Origin: Macrothele yani | Lineage: Eukaryota; Arthropoda; Arachnida; Araneae; Macrothelidae | Direction: 5' to 3' | DNA length: 64,000 nt | NCBI GenBank assembly: GCA_039090855.1 | Contig: CM077027.1 | Span: 102,466,424-102,530,423, forward strand | In this document: one piece after another, positions 19,786-30,680 of the stretch | Position numbering within the stretch: the first letter of the stretch is position 1 | How the letters are laid out: every line of letters begins with the position of its first letter | The notes under the pieces: generated by a model | The model's database searches: none | The model's input: only the letters and a program-made list of their open reading frames with translations | Told to the model about the DNA's origin: nothing | Position numbers and translations under genes: made by a program

Positions 19786-21560
19786 CAACCTAAGAGTGAA
19801 CCACTATAAAGGGTACGAAACAGCTACCTCCGCTACGAAAAATAGTCCCTATCGTTTAGAGTGAAAAGCATCAGAATTACTGCTTAGAATTCATTTTTGT
19901 TTGCTCAGCAGTTTATCAGGCAAAATTGCTATCTAAAAAAAGTTCTAGAAGTTAGAGCGCTTTTAGAAATAAATTTGCTCTGAGAAGTTGCTGAATCAAG
20001 AGCTTTGCACTTTGGGCTATTTCTGCCCACTTGGGATACAACTCGGACAGGGGAAAGGGGTGGAAGACCTCTCCCAACATTAACAACACAGAGGCAATAC
20101 ATTGACAATAGGGGAAACTTGAAGGGTGTGTTACTTAAACAGGCAGTAGAGGAAGTAGTTCGGCCTCCACCAGACCCCCCACTGCTTGTGAGATGTGTGG
20201 GTGGATGAGGGGGGGGATCAGAAAGGAAACAGTAGAAGAGCACATTGACGCAGATGGATACCGTTCTTGCGTTCCACCACGAGATGTGACAAGGTTCTCC
20301 CGCCTTTCCAGGGCCTGACTTCTGCACGTGCACATGGCCTCAGAATATGGAGGGGCCTTCAAACTACCTTAATAATATTAATATAAATTTTCGGAACCAA
20401 AATATATTTTCCGTTATGGCACGAAATTATTATACAGTTCGGTTTCAAAATTTAGGATGAGATTTTTGAAACTAAATTATTATTATTTCATATAATGATG
20501 CACAAGCGTTGCACTGAGCTGTGATTGGCTAGTGTAACATCTTAATCTCCCCATATTTGTAACAATCAAAATGCAATGGAACAGCCTATATGCTATATGG
20601 GAGCAATACGGTATATTATACGTGAAAAGCATTTCAGCAAACATGTAGAATCTGCTAAAAAATATTTTTATTATTAATGTTAGTCTTGTGAGAACTACAA
20701 TTGTGAATCAATATTCATAATTATGTAGGGTTTATTTTTACATAAATAAAAATACAAAAAAAATTCAATTCACACTACTTTATTTAAAGACTGTTGTAAT
20801 AATTTACATGGAGTGTCCCAATAATTTATCCCACAATGTGTGTGATCAGCTGTAAAAATCGCTATAATATTCTTTGCTATTTCGATTTTGCTATCAATGC
20901 AGAATATTTTCACCTCATCACCCACGCCCTATTCAAAAGAACCATATTGTTATGCGCCGATGCGGTCATCCACGGAAACTAGATACCAGGACATACGAGC
21001 TCATGGGGCATCATACAACAACTCCCCCGTCCTTCTTTCCAGCCTACTGATCACCAGAATAGCTCTTGTAAGACTTTGTGAGAGATTACTTCTTACAGCT
21101 TGAACTACCAATGGTTCATCATTTCCTTTAAATTTATGGTAAACTAGGTGTTTTAAATTATATCTCTGGGAGAATAGTTATTTGATTCCGTAAATGATAC
21201 TATAAAACAAAAAAAGAATTTCAGAGTAATTAATGTTACAGCTGTGGGTGCGGGGAAGTACAAGCGGTGTGAATGCTCGTCTATTGACTAGCATGTGGGA
21301 TGTGTTGTAATGTTTTTACTGCTTGTATGTACCAGTAAATATTCTTTTTGACTGTTTGACAGAAAATTTTAATCTAGGGGGCCCCAGACATAGGATGTGC
21401 ACAGGGCCTTGACTGACCTATGTCGGGCCCTGCGCCTTTCCCATTAGTACACTTTTAGGGTGAATGGGAGTATACATGCTTTAGAAAGACAGATAAGTGT
21501 CTAAATTTTTGTTGTTTGCCCCGGGCGCAGAAATGCCCCAGTTACGGTAGGTGTCTAGCT
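19786..21560. other. Unassigned non-coding stretch
   Basis: No protein domain is recognised. There is a G-run at 20210-20218 and AT-rich sequence with poly-A tracts at 20740-20762. A GC-rich patch with GGGCCC palindromes at 21378-21440 may be the decayed end of a hAT-type element. Confidence 0.3.
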
Positions 21561-21564
21561 ATCA

Positions 21565-22600
21565 GATGCTTTGATTTCGTCCTTGTAGTTTCAGATTAAG
21601 TTGGTTCATGTGATACGCGATGTATTGGTGGAAGGACAGTAAGCAATTGGAATTAAGATTGCATAATTTTGCTGTTACACTCAATGTGTTATTTTTCGCA
21701 TGCTCATCGAGAAAGCATAGTTTCTTTCGTCATAATAAAAAAATCTTTTAAGCAGTTCCTTTTGCTTTACCAGCACATTTCTGCGTGCAAAATCAAATAA
21801 TATAAAGCTTCACTTTATGTTAGAAAGGAAAGACATTTGCGGTTCTGTGAGCCAATGATCTATTTCCTCCTTTAGTCAGATTCACTTGCACCATTACTTT
21901 TTTCATTGCATTGTCCATGGGCAAACACTTTTTGCACAATACTTCCTGGTGGATAATAACAGTGTAAAGCTGAGGAACCAATTTCGTTCTTGTGCAGTAA
22001 TCGCATTAAGCCAGTCTATCAATATTCCGCATGCATCTACCACCATCTGTAACAACGGCTGAAAGTTCCATTTGCACCATCGATCACATTTAGAACTTTA
22101 ACAACAGCTTTATGGATGTCTCTGCATGGGGTCTTATCACGAAGTGGCTTTATCAAAGGGAAATTCTTAATGAATGGGAAGCTCCTTGAAACATTTCAAA
22201 CATAAATTCAGAGTTGAAATGTATCCGCTATGTCAGTCGATTCATCTAATGACAACGAAAAGTAAAAGTACACCGACTTAGCAATAGAACTTATCAGTGT
22301 TTTAAAAATGTGTGAACCTGTTTGTTCAACTTTCCTTATTACAATTTGTTTTGGCAAAGGCACACTTTTAAGTTCATTAAAAACAATTTCCCTTACAAAT
22401 GATTTTGCCATTTCTACACAATTTTTTTTAACAAATTTGTCATCAGACAAACACCTTTTTGCTTTTGTAATCTCAGAACTCAAAACAGACGATGCTAGGA
22501 GAGACTTAGTTCGATACGATGATTTAGTAAAACACTGTTTCTGAGTACTAACTTTTTTCTTCAGAATTACTACTGTTTGTTCCATCTTCATTTCACATAT
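21565..22600 (-). pseudogene. hAT-superfamily transposase remnant (GTF2IRD2/ZBED-like)
   Basis: Read on the minus strand the order is: SSIAKSVYFYFSLSLDESTD (the hallmark block with the first catalytic Asp), a decayed AVVTDGG block (second Asp region), IIHQEVLCKKCLPMDN, and a LNLKLQGRNQ-like block. All are typical of this hAT branch and lie in correct order across several frames, with stops. An open frame of about 130 codons survives at the N-terminal end. It sits immediately left of TRIM-1. Confidence 0.75.
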
Positions 22601-22658
22601 GTCTCCGTCGTTCTGGCGTAGTGACAGTGAAGTCACCACCCCAAATCCGCGGATACAT

Positions 22659-22821
22659 TGTGACGTACCTGCCAGCAGGACGCACACGACATAAAGGCAG
22701 ATAGCAGTCAGAACGAACGTCCGCGTAGCTCAATTGGTAGAGCGACTTATTCCGGAAATGAGGGGACCCGGGTTCGAGCCTCGGCGTGGACAAAAATGAC
22801 GGAGAAATTTACTTCGTTATA
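22659..22821 (+). repeat. TRIM-1 first LTR with tRNA-like sequence
   Basis: 163 bp starting TGTGACGTACC and ending CGTTATA. It is followed two bases later by a primer-binding site. The tRNA-like segment at 22719-22791 has a 7-bp acceptor stem, a perfect GCTC/GAGC D stem and a TTCGA T-loop. The anticodon loop contains CCG (Arg-like). Confidence 0.85.
22719..22791 (+). other. tRNA-like cloverleaf within TRIM-1 LTR
   Basis: 73 nt. Acceptor GTCCGCG pairs with CGTGGAC, with one G-T pair. A-box TAGCTCAATTGG and B-box GGTTCGAGCC are intact, so Pol III transcription is plausible. The T stem is partly decayed in this copy but perfect (CCGGG/CCCGG) at 6582-6762. It is probably not a working tRNA gene. 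Confidence 0.75.
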
Positions 22822-22860
22822 ACGGCGCCCGAATTTTCCGGATGACCCGGCCGTTCAACA

Positions 22861-22897
22861 TCTCGCAATGGTGTGATGTTCTTTCCACACCGCGAGA
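22861..22897 (+). ncRNA. Conserved stem-loop in TRIM-1 leader
   Basis: TCTCGC pairs with GCGAGA, and GGTGTG with CACACC (12 bp in all, 3-nt bulge, 10-nt loop), just downstream of the PBS. The second internal copy (23284-23320) keeps it exactly. The position suits a packaging or dimerisation signal; that role is inferred. Confidence 0.6.
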
Positions 22898-23082
22898 TAG
22901 GAAAAATCAGAGAATCCCTTTCTCCAGCGCTTCGAAAAATATATGTGTGTGACGTTGCATTCCACACCCTAGATTAACTGGGAGTTCTCTAGTACGTTCT
23001 ACAGCGGATGGTTGCCTGCGACGATTCATGGTCACGGCTGACCCGTGGGCCATGCCCCCGGCCCTCTTTCGGGGGATGGACA

Positions 23083-23244
23083 TGTGACGTACCTGCCAGC
23101 AGAACGCACACGACATAAAGGCAGATCGCAGTCAGAACGAACGTCCGCGTAGCTCAATTGGTATAGCGACTTATTCCGGAATGAGGGGACCCGTGTTCGA
23201 GCCTCGGTGTGGACAAAAATGACGGAGAAATTTACTTCGTTATA
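23083..23244 (+). repeat. TRIM-1 second LTR
   Basis: 162 bp, about 96% like the first LTR, with a tRNA-like sequence at 23143-23214 and a PBS (GGCGCCCGAA, 23247-23256) after it. Followed by a second, truncated internal region. Confidence 0.85.
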
Positions 23245-23430
23245 ACGGCGCCCGAATTTTACGGATGACCCGGCCGTTCAACATCTCGCAATGGTGTGAT
23301 GTTCTTTCCACACCGCGAGATAGGAAAAATCAGAGAATCCATTCTCCAGCGCTTCGAAAAATATATGTGTGTGACGTTGCATTCCACACCCTAGATTAAC
23401 TGGGAATTCTCTAGTACGTTCTACAGCGAA

Positions 23431-24102
23431 GCATAGTGGTTTGTTGTCTTTATCGTTCGTAAACAGAAACTCATGTACCTATCTATACCGAAACAATTTA
23501 TTTTCATCACTAATTCTGCATTTTCTAATTATTATTTTCAGATGCAGAAATATTATTACTAACTTAAATACGCGATCATTGTGAAGATTCACGAGATTCA
23601 AACCGCGAGTAGCGATAACACCAGGTTCTAACAAAGTTAAGAACACATCACAGACTGAGAATGTGTGACTATTTCTTTCTAGCAGTGGGATTGGACTTGT
23701 AGCAACCTATAAGGTGACCTTCACGCATTCTCTTATTCCCATCACTTTGCCTTGTGAAGCTAACGCACGTGGAAGACAGGCAATGTTTTTCCTGCATTCG
23801 GGCAGTGTTGCCAACTTGAGAAAAAATAGCTAAATTTAGAGAATTTGGGATTAGAGTTAGTAAATGATTGCATGTTTTTAATGATTTCAGAGACTTTTTA
23901 TGTTTGCGATTTCAATCATTAAAACTACGGTTTTTCAATCCGAAGAATATCTTTTTTACTTTAAATAGTTCTAATAACGGTAACTCTGAATCGCAATGCT
24001 TGCAGAAACATTTCCCGTACCCGCTGACTTTTCCTCGGATCCTTTAGGCTGTGAATGCGATGGTGGTAGGCCTTACTTCAGTGTTTCCATTCGCAGAAAT
24101 AT
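23431..24102. other. Unassigned AT-rich stretch
   Basis: No domains or repeats recognised. Confidence 0.3.
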
Positions 24103-24332
24103 CCTAAAAAAGCTTGGTATGCAAAAGTGTGTTTAGATAAAATAGAACTTTTGCGTTAAAGATATGAAAAACATCATTAACGCAAAAGTTCTATTTTATG
24201 TAAATCAAAATATCAGTAACAAGTAACAGAAAAAAACATGATTTTTTTTTTTTTTTTTTGCAAAAAATAAATTCATCTTCAACGCTATAATTTAATGGTC
24301 CACCACATTTTTGCATACCAAGCTTTTTTAGG
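24103..24332. mobile_element. MITE with a perfect internal hairpin
   Basis: The 230-bp element has inverted ends CCTAAAAAAGCTTGGTATGC (left) and GCATACCAAGCTTTTTTAGG (right), extending to about 28 bp with one mismatch. Inside, a 23-bp arm (24137-24159) is perfectly inverted at 24177-24199 around a 17-nt loop. There is no coding capacity. The TA embedded near each end would fit a Tc1/mariner-type source. Confidence 0.85.
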
Positions 24333-24450
24333 TAGTCTTCTTATCCATTTAAAAATTGTTACTGTGTCCTCTCGTCCTAAGTATACTGTTGAAGCTATCT
24401 TAGGTAACAATGGCGTCGTATTCACTTCTTTTTACATTAATTATAATTCT

Positions 24451-24654
24451 TTTTCTGATTGAGGGTTTAACGATCTCCGTGAGCAACTCAATGCCCTATA
24501 AACAGTCATCCGTCCCTAATTTAGGGAGCCACTGGTTCCAGGGAAGGGGTAGAGCCAGCGCCGTAAGATAAACACAACATCCCTGCCTAACCGGGATTCG
24601 AACGCCCCCCCCCCCCCCCCCCATCTCGGCTTAGACCACTGCGCCACCGGGGCC
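24451..24654 (-). repeat. SINE-A, copy 4 (decayed)
   Basis: Minus-strand copy in which part of the tRNA head is replaced by a C-run of about 20 bases (24605-24622). The body and tail are recognisable. Confidence 0.85.
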
Positions 24655-25158
24655 ATTATTAATTTAAGGTATCAAATAAAAAAAAACAGTGATGCATCAT
24701 TAAATTTAAAGTGACACACAGATAAGTACAAAACATTAAGACAATGTAAATACTCTGGAGACTTTTTCCCCCTCTGTAGAATTTTTATAGCTGGTTTGGA
24801 GACTTTTAGAATGAATGGGTTAACAACACTGCACTCGAGCCTACTACCCCCCCCCCCCCTTCCCTTCCTTCATGTGTTTCTCTTAATGCGGTAGTCCTGA
24901 CAACACTACTTAGTAAAGTTACTATAATGGAGTGATTCAAACAGTAATTTGGGGCCTTTTTCAGTGTCTGTTGGCTTTCTTCGAAAAGCATTAACGTTGC
25001 GGTCTTTGTTGAGCTACTTCATCTAGAGTTGTTGAATAAATTCCCCTATTGATACTTTCTCATACCGGTCTGCATGCCACTATTAGACCATCCCTAATCT
25101 AAAGCGTCCTACTGTTTAACGTATGAAATAAGAGCTTTTAACTGGCTCAAGGCTTAAT
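24655..25158. other. Unassigned stretch with C-run
   Basis: Contains a C-run at 24846-24858. No gene recognised. Confidence 0.3.
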
Positions 25159-25159
25159 T

Positions 25160-25312
25160 AAATCTTCACTTCAGCTTAGGGACTTCACTTCACTTTAGCT
25201 TGGCTTAGGGACTTCACTTCACTTTAGCTTGGCTTAGGGACTTCACTTCACTTTAGCTTAGCTTAGGGACTTCACTTCAGCTTATCTTCACTTCAGCTTA
25301 GCTTGGTGACTC
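25160..25312. repeat. Minisatellite, unit about 29 bp
   Basis: TTCACTTCACTTTAGCTT plus GGCTTAGGGAC repeats about four times with little divergence, then degenerates. Immediate surroundings are non-coding. Confidence 0.9.
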
Positions 25313-25523
25313 AAATGTCACTTTCCAAGATTATTCTAAATCGTTCGTTATAGCTGAAATCTTAATTATTAAGTATGGAAATTTCTAAGTAAATACTTCA
25401 AGTAAACGGTCAGAGTAAGTTATTAGACAGTATTTGTGAAACCAAAGGCACTCCTTATTAAATAATCCAGCACATCAGGTATCTTTCAGTACACACTTCG
25501 TAAAACAAAACTATTCGTTTTAC

Positions 25524-25557
25524 TAATAGAGATACTATGTTAATAGTATCTCTATTA
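25524..25557. repeat. Perfect 14-bp inverted repeat
   Basis: TAATAGAGATACTA (25524-25537) is exactly inverted at 25544-25557 with a 6-nt loop. It lies 14 bp left of the piggyBac-like element and is of unknown function. Confidence 0.75.
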
Positions 25558-25570
25558 ACATATCAATTAA

Positions 25571-26155
25571 TCCTTTAAGCGGCCAATGTACCAGAGCCAA
25601 ATAAATGTTGCCCAAAATTTTCGGCGCTCCCCAAACAGAAGTGTTCGCATAAAGTCCAGGTTTTACGAAAGTTAGGGAGAAACGATTACTTTCTCCCTAT
25701 CATCTCAACGGTATCGAATATAAACCTACTGCTGGCGATAAATATGTGGTTTGATTCTAGTCCGATATTCTCTGCTCCATGACTCAAGGCATGATGAGAA
25801 AGGGCAAGTTCTCCAAACATGGACCATCATGCCACTGGGTAGAAAAAAGTGACTCTCAAACATCATCTCTCTACTGTCTTAGTTTCGCCGCCATCGTTAC
25901 ACCTCTTTTGTCGGGTAATCAGTTAGAAATTATTAGTGTTAATAATCTCCCCCACCCCCTTAATGACCACTTTGAATAAAAAAGTTAAGGAGAAACAGCT
26001 ATAAGCAGATGGAAAGATTAGTACATTTCTGATGAGAAGGTTCGCTCGTTCCAGCAGCGTTCGGGCCACTACTTAGACAGCGAATATGTTCGTCCGAATT
26101 GATTTCAGCTCATTTTGCTAACCCCGAGTTAATTCGTTCCAGTCAGTTGAAAGGG
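25571..26155. mobile_element. piggyBac-like non-autonomous element, copy 1
   Basis: It is similar throughout to 36951-37488. It begins TCCTTTAAGCGGC right after TTAA (25567-25570) and ends GTTGAAAGGG. The right TTAA has mutated to TCAC. No transposase is present. Confidence 0.75.
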
Positions 26156-27194
26156 TCACGCAATCAGAACATGGCTTTGCATAGCTTCGCTCAGTAAATA
26201 ACTTTTGTAATATTGTTCTCAACATATAGCGTTCTCAACTCTGAATACAGTCTGCGCATATAATTCGCTCTTATAATCTGTACATTGAATATAGCTCTTT
26301 GCATCTCCTCTGATTAATTATCTAAACATTGCGCGCTAATTCAGAACACTGAATACTTTTTATTTATGTGTGATTGCACTTTGATCAGGCTGCCAATTTT
26401 TACAAGCTCGTCGGTAGCAACGTTGTGACTTTAAGTCAGAAAATACTTAACGACAATAAACCGAATTTACATGAGAACACAGAAAATAAAAAGGAAAGTT
26501 TGATTAGAGGTATGTGTCACAAACAGTAGCAGGCCTCTGTTGCTCGTCCAAGGTGCACGGCATGTTCTTGGTGCGCAGCAGCCTCTTGTTAGTTCCAGGA
26601 TGCTCAATGGTATTCAGATCGGGAGAAAGCACGGACCGTTTCTTCCGTGCATTAGCCGCTTCGCAGCCTGGCTCGGACCTTTGCCGTCCTATAGGACGAA
26701 ACAATCGTCACTGTTCAAAGCGTAGAGAAGCAAATCTAGTAGCATATTGTACCGGTATTGTATAGCGGTCAGATTGAGTTCGACGGGAGTGAGAGGCGTG
26801 TGGAATTTATACGTGATCTGGACCTAAATCATCACGCACGGCAGCGAATCTTGACTCTCTTCAAACACGCTGTCCGCAGATGCCACGAACTAGTCTGATT
26901 CGGAATTAGTGCTTAAAAAGGACCCAGCGCCAGTTGTTTAACACCCATTCGGCATGACATCTCGTCCACTTTAACCAGGAGCTAAGGTGACAGGATGACT
27001 GGAACAAAGGTTGATGCCCTACACGCGCTTCGAAATGGTTTACATTAACATTGCAGATCCAGTAGCCATTAGGAAAACGTTTCGCAAACTTTTGGAGTTA
27101 TCGGCTAGCTCTAGACGGGCCACAATTTGAATGGAGCAGTCCGTAACAGGGGCGTCCATGGTGTATCTTATTCAAGGTTGTGGCTTATCCTCCA
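26156..27194. other. Mostly unassigned; weak Tc1 trace
   Basis: A minus-strand SPDLNTIEH motif near 26600 is the only sign of a gene and may be a decayed Tc1 transposase. Nothing else was recognised. Confidence 0.3.
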
Positions 27195-27311
27195 GGCTGT
27201 AATGTTGTGGTAGTGACTGCAACTGAGGAGGACGTCGCTAAAACTCACTTCGAACTACTTTTTAACTTCCTGCTGCGATAGTAATTGTTGGCTCTGCAGA
27301 AAATGCGAGTG
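27195..27311 (+). repeat. Short dispersed repeat Y, copy 1
   Basis: About 117 bp (GTGGTAGTGACT ... GGCTCTGCAGAAAAT) recurs at 30281-30397 in the same orientation with roughly 88% similarity. The family is unknown. Confidence 0.7.
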
Positions 27312-27947
27312 GTGATCAAATGTTCATATTGTCCTTCGTGACTTTTTTAACTTCGTCTTCGTGCTCTGCATCGCCACAACAGAGCCTTCGGGCGTAGCAG
27401 GACAAATGAACGATGTAACGCCGGACCGATGACGGCCTCTACCGGTCCATTTATTCATTATAATAGTTCTGCAAGGTAGCTTCTCGGGTGCATGCATCAT
27501 CTCCGGTATCACGCCGGTAAGGCGACGTGGTAGACATCACAAAATGATCCTATCAGCATGTAGTTATAATAATTAGAAGATGTACTAATCATTTCTGTTT
27601 GAAAAATTAATCTCGCTTGTGATAACTTTGTATCCTTGTAGCACAATAAATAGCTGACATTAAATATGAATACGTCGTGTGAAATCAAAAGTTTATTTAT
27701 GTATATTTCCCTAGAAAAATGTTGTCACAATGTCATTGCTATCTATGCTTTACCATGAATATAAATCATCATCAGCAGTAGCAGTAGCAATCACAGGTGA
27801 CTATGTTTTCCCCGTGTTTCTCTGTTTTCAATAGTTCCATTGCAAGTAGTTCAATCAGTGATGCACTCAGTAGATGTAGCCCAAGTGCTCGGGCCCTCCC
27901 CATGAGACATCAAACGGTCCTTCGGTCTTTGTTATTGGCTGCTTATA
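27312..27947. other. Unassigned stretch
   Basis: No domain or structural repeat recognised. Confidence 0.3.
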
Positions 27948-28173
27948 CAGGGTGAGTCAAAGATCGCAGGGCACCCATGTATTTCAGAAACGGGAGTGGA
28001 AATGAAATACCTGAATATCCCGGCAATGAATCGGTGAGGGAGCCTATCTTTTAGGCTATTTCCGGAACATGGCTGCTATCTTGAAATCCGCCATATTAAA
28101 TCAAAGTCTGATTTTTCAGATGGTAAGGGTGTCATGTTGCATATCAAACAAGACCAGAATTTTCTCAGAAATT

Positions 28174-28390
28174 TTTTTTTGATTGGAGGTTTAACGACCA
28201 CCGTGAGCAACACAATGGGCTATAAGCAGTCGCCCGTCCCTAATTTAGGGTCACTGGTTCCAGGGAAGGGAGAGAGCCAGTGCCGTAAGACAAACACAAC
28301 ATCCATGCCTCACCGGGATTCGAACCCGGACCCCTTACGGACGAATGATCAGAGGCCATCGCTTAGACCACTGCGCCACCGGGGCGGCTC
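28174..28390 (-). repeat. SINE-A, copy 5
   Basis: Full-length minus copy. The target duplication TCTCAGAAATT is at 28163-28173 and 28391-28401. It lies inside the left inverted repeat of the long-TIR element. Confidence 0.95.
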
Positions 28391-28489
28391 TCTCAGAAAT
28401 TGATTGCCGTAATCAGATTTGACATGTGTGTTGTGGATCACGTAAGTTATCAATACAGAAAGTTGAAATAACAACCTCTAAAGTACACT

Positions 28490-29600
28490 GTGATGCGCAG
28501 CTATTTGATGTGTTCAGTTTGTTGTTCCCTGTTGCTGAACACAGAGCTGAAGGCCCTTGTTCCAGTCGTTATGCACCCGCACGAGAATATCAGGAGAAAT
28601 ACGGTTACAGGTACACAGGATGAGTTGTTGAAGGTGGTGTTTGCCGCGGATCTTCTCAGCATACACCAGGTGTTTCAGATGATCCCACAGATAAAATTCA
28701 AGTGGTGTGAGATTGGGGAATTTTGGTGGTCATTTTACAGGACCACGCAGGACGATCCAATGATCAGGTAATTGAACCTCTAGCTATTGAAGAACAGTTG
28801 CTTCGTAATGTGATCTAGCCCTATCGTGTTGGAAATAACAAGCGAAACTGTCATCTTCATTCAGAAGGGAAGGGGTCACCGTTTCCTGAGGCATATTTCC
28901 AGGTAGCGCTGAGCATTTAGGTTATTGTCGATGAAATTGGGTCCGATTTCACGGGTGCCCCATATTACACACCACACCATAACCTTCACATTACCAACGA
29001 CGTTGGATGGTTTCATCCAGTGAAGGTTCCTATCAATTCAGTACCTGTGGTTCTGACGGTCAACCTCATCACTGACATAAAAATTGACCTCGTCACTGCA
29101 CAAAATTCCCTGTGCGAATGTGGGGTCCCATTGATGTTGGTCTAAAGCCCAGGAGCAGAGCTCGACATGTCTATCAGGATCATCCTCTGTTAGTTTCTGC
29201 TGCATCTGGATCTTGAATGGATGTCGGTGAGCGGTGTGAAAAATCCGTACAATGGCTGATCGGCTGATACCAGATTCTGCTGCAAGACGTCGTGTGCTAC
29301 GTTGTGGGCTTTTTGCAAAGTATGCCAAGACCACTGTTGAAGTTTCCTCGTCGATAGCAGTTTTCGACCGACCACTACGTGGCTTATCGTCAACAGTCTC
29401 AGTTTCTCGCTATTTGGATATCAGGTACGCAACAGTACTGTGTGAAATTGGTGGTCTTTCTGGGTGTCGGTTGTTGAAGTCTGCAGCTATAATACGGCAG
29501 CTACGTTTCCAGACATTAGGATCACCCCATCCTCTCCTCTTTCGTCAATGCCATCTTCAGTTACTTGCAACAAACAACGGTTATTTCAGCTTTCTGTGTT
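28490..29600 (-). pseudogene. IS630/Tc1-type transposase (long-TIR family)
   Basis: N-terminal helix-turn-helix: ADFNNRHPERPPISHST and DDKPRSGR. Then FAKSPQRSTRRLAAESGISR, KLTEDDPDRHVELC and CSDEVNFYVSDEV (first catalytic Asp). Next come NVKVMVW, an altered FQHDRA block (second Asp) and FPNLTPLEFYLWDHLK, where the final acidic residue is expected. A DUF4817-like N terminus is typical of this arthropod family. Several frameshifts occur between 28640 and 29040. Confidence 0.82.
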
Positions 29601-29864
29601 GATAATATGTGAACCACAACACATATGTCAAATCTGATCACGGCAATCAATTTCTGAGAAAATTCTAGTCTTGTTTGATATGCAACATGACCCCCTTACC
29701 ATCTGCAAAAATCTTACTTTGATCCAATATGGCGGATTTTAAGATGGCGGCCATATTCCGGAAATAGCCTAAATGTTAGGCCCCCTCACCGATTCTTTAC
29801 TGGGGTATTCAGATATTTCCTTTCCTTTCCCGTTTCTGAAAACTGCGACTTTTGACACACCCTG

Positions 29865-30680
29865 TATATTTATATATGTTTTTAAATATATACTTTAGAA
29901 ATCGTTGAAAGCACACTTTAATATGGTGGATATATTTTCATCGCTTTTCAGTATCACGGGAGATGTTTTTTCTGGTGCATTTTTATTTGCATCTTCAATA
30001 TTTTGGGCCACTCCCATAAAGAAGTCCTCGGAGCGCCATTGAGTTCAAGAATGCTTTTCGATTTCTTCTACTCATTTTCAGTTAAGTTATCTTCTGGGTC
30101 ATATCTGGGTTTTGATATTCAATTAAGTATTTAATTAAAAATCTGTCGGTTCTTGTATCTACGACGGTCCCAGTCGACTTATGAATTTTTTATCCAGGCT
30201 CCTACTTTTCTTTGATGTATCATTATTTCTTCGTCATGAATTCGCGCTGTCTGCAGTCCTTTTTTCAGTTTATACTCTAAGCTAGTAATGTCGTGGTAGT
30301 GACTCCAGCTCAGGAGGACGTCGCTAAAGCTCACTTCGAACTGCTTTCTAACTTTCTGCAGTGACAGTTCTTGTTGGCTCTGCAGAAAATACGAGTGAAT
30401 ATTGTACGTCTCTGACTATATATACCTATGGCAATCTTTCGTTAAGAATTCCATTATTTCTGCCAAATGCTCTCCAGACAAATATCATGAAACTATTTGT
30501 CTGTCACCCAGTTATTCACTTGAATCCGAAAATACGTTAATTTGCCAGGGTGTCTTTGAGAATAACACAGAGACGTAGATTTTGACCGTGTGCTATTACA
30601 GTAAGCATGGCTGTTATCTTTAACGTTTCTATTTCCAATTATCTTTTAAAACTAAAGAGTTTTATCTATTATCCGTTTTA
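29865..30680. other. Unassigned, with repeat Y copy 2
   Basis: Apart from the 117-bp repeat at 30281-30397 (partner at 27195-27311) nothing is recognised. Confidence 0.4.

Larger units (their letters stand above)
22659..23430 (+). mobile_element. TRIM-1: LTR-internal-LTR-internal, non-coding
   Basis: Two 162-163-bp direct repeats (22659-22821 and 23083-23244) flank a 261-bp internal region. That region begins with PBS GGCGCCCGAA (22824-22833) and ends with a purine tract CGGGGGATGGA (23070-23080). A second internal copy follows the second LTR and is cut at 23430. No ORF is present. This is the structure of a terminal-repeat retrotransposon in miniature, here as a tandem. The LTR copies differ at about six positions. 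Confidence 0.85.
27948..29864 (-). mobile_element. IS630/Tc1-type element with very long inverted repeats
   Basis: It starts CAGGGTGAGTCAAAGATCGC and ends as the inverse of CAGGGTGTGTCAAAAGTCGC, flanked by TA. The inverted repeats run about 280 bp (left arm interrupted by a SINE). The arms include TCTCAGAAATTGATTGCCGT and its inverse. The transposase is on the minus strand. Confidence 0.88.

Noticed and set aside
22719..22791. Functional tRNA-Arg gene
   Set aside because: The anticodon loop is irregular (CCG with C instead of T at position 33 or an 8-nt loop), the T stem is decayed in this copy, and it lies at the same place in every LTR copy.
26520..26720. Tc1 transposase fragment
   Set aside because: Only one motif (SPDLNTIEH) is visible and no supporting neighbours, so I did not list it as a gene.
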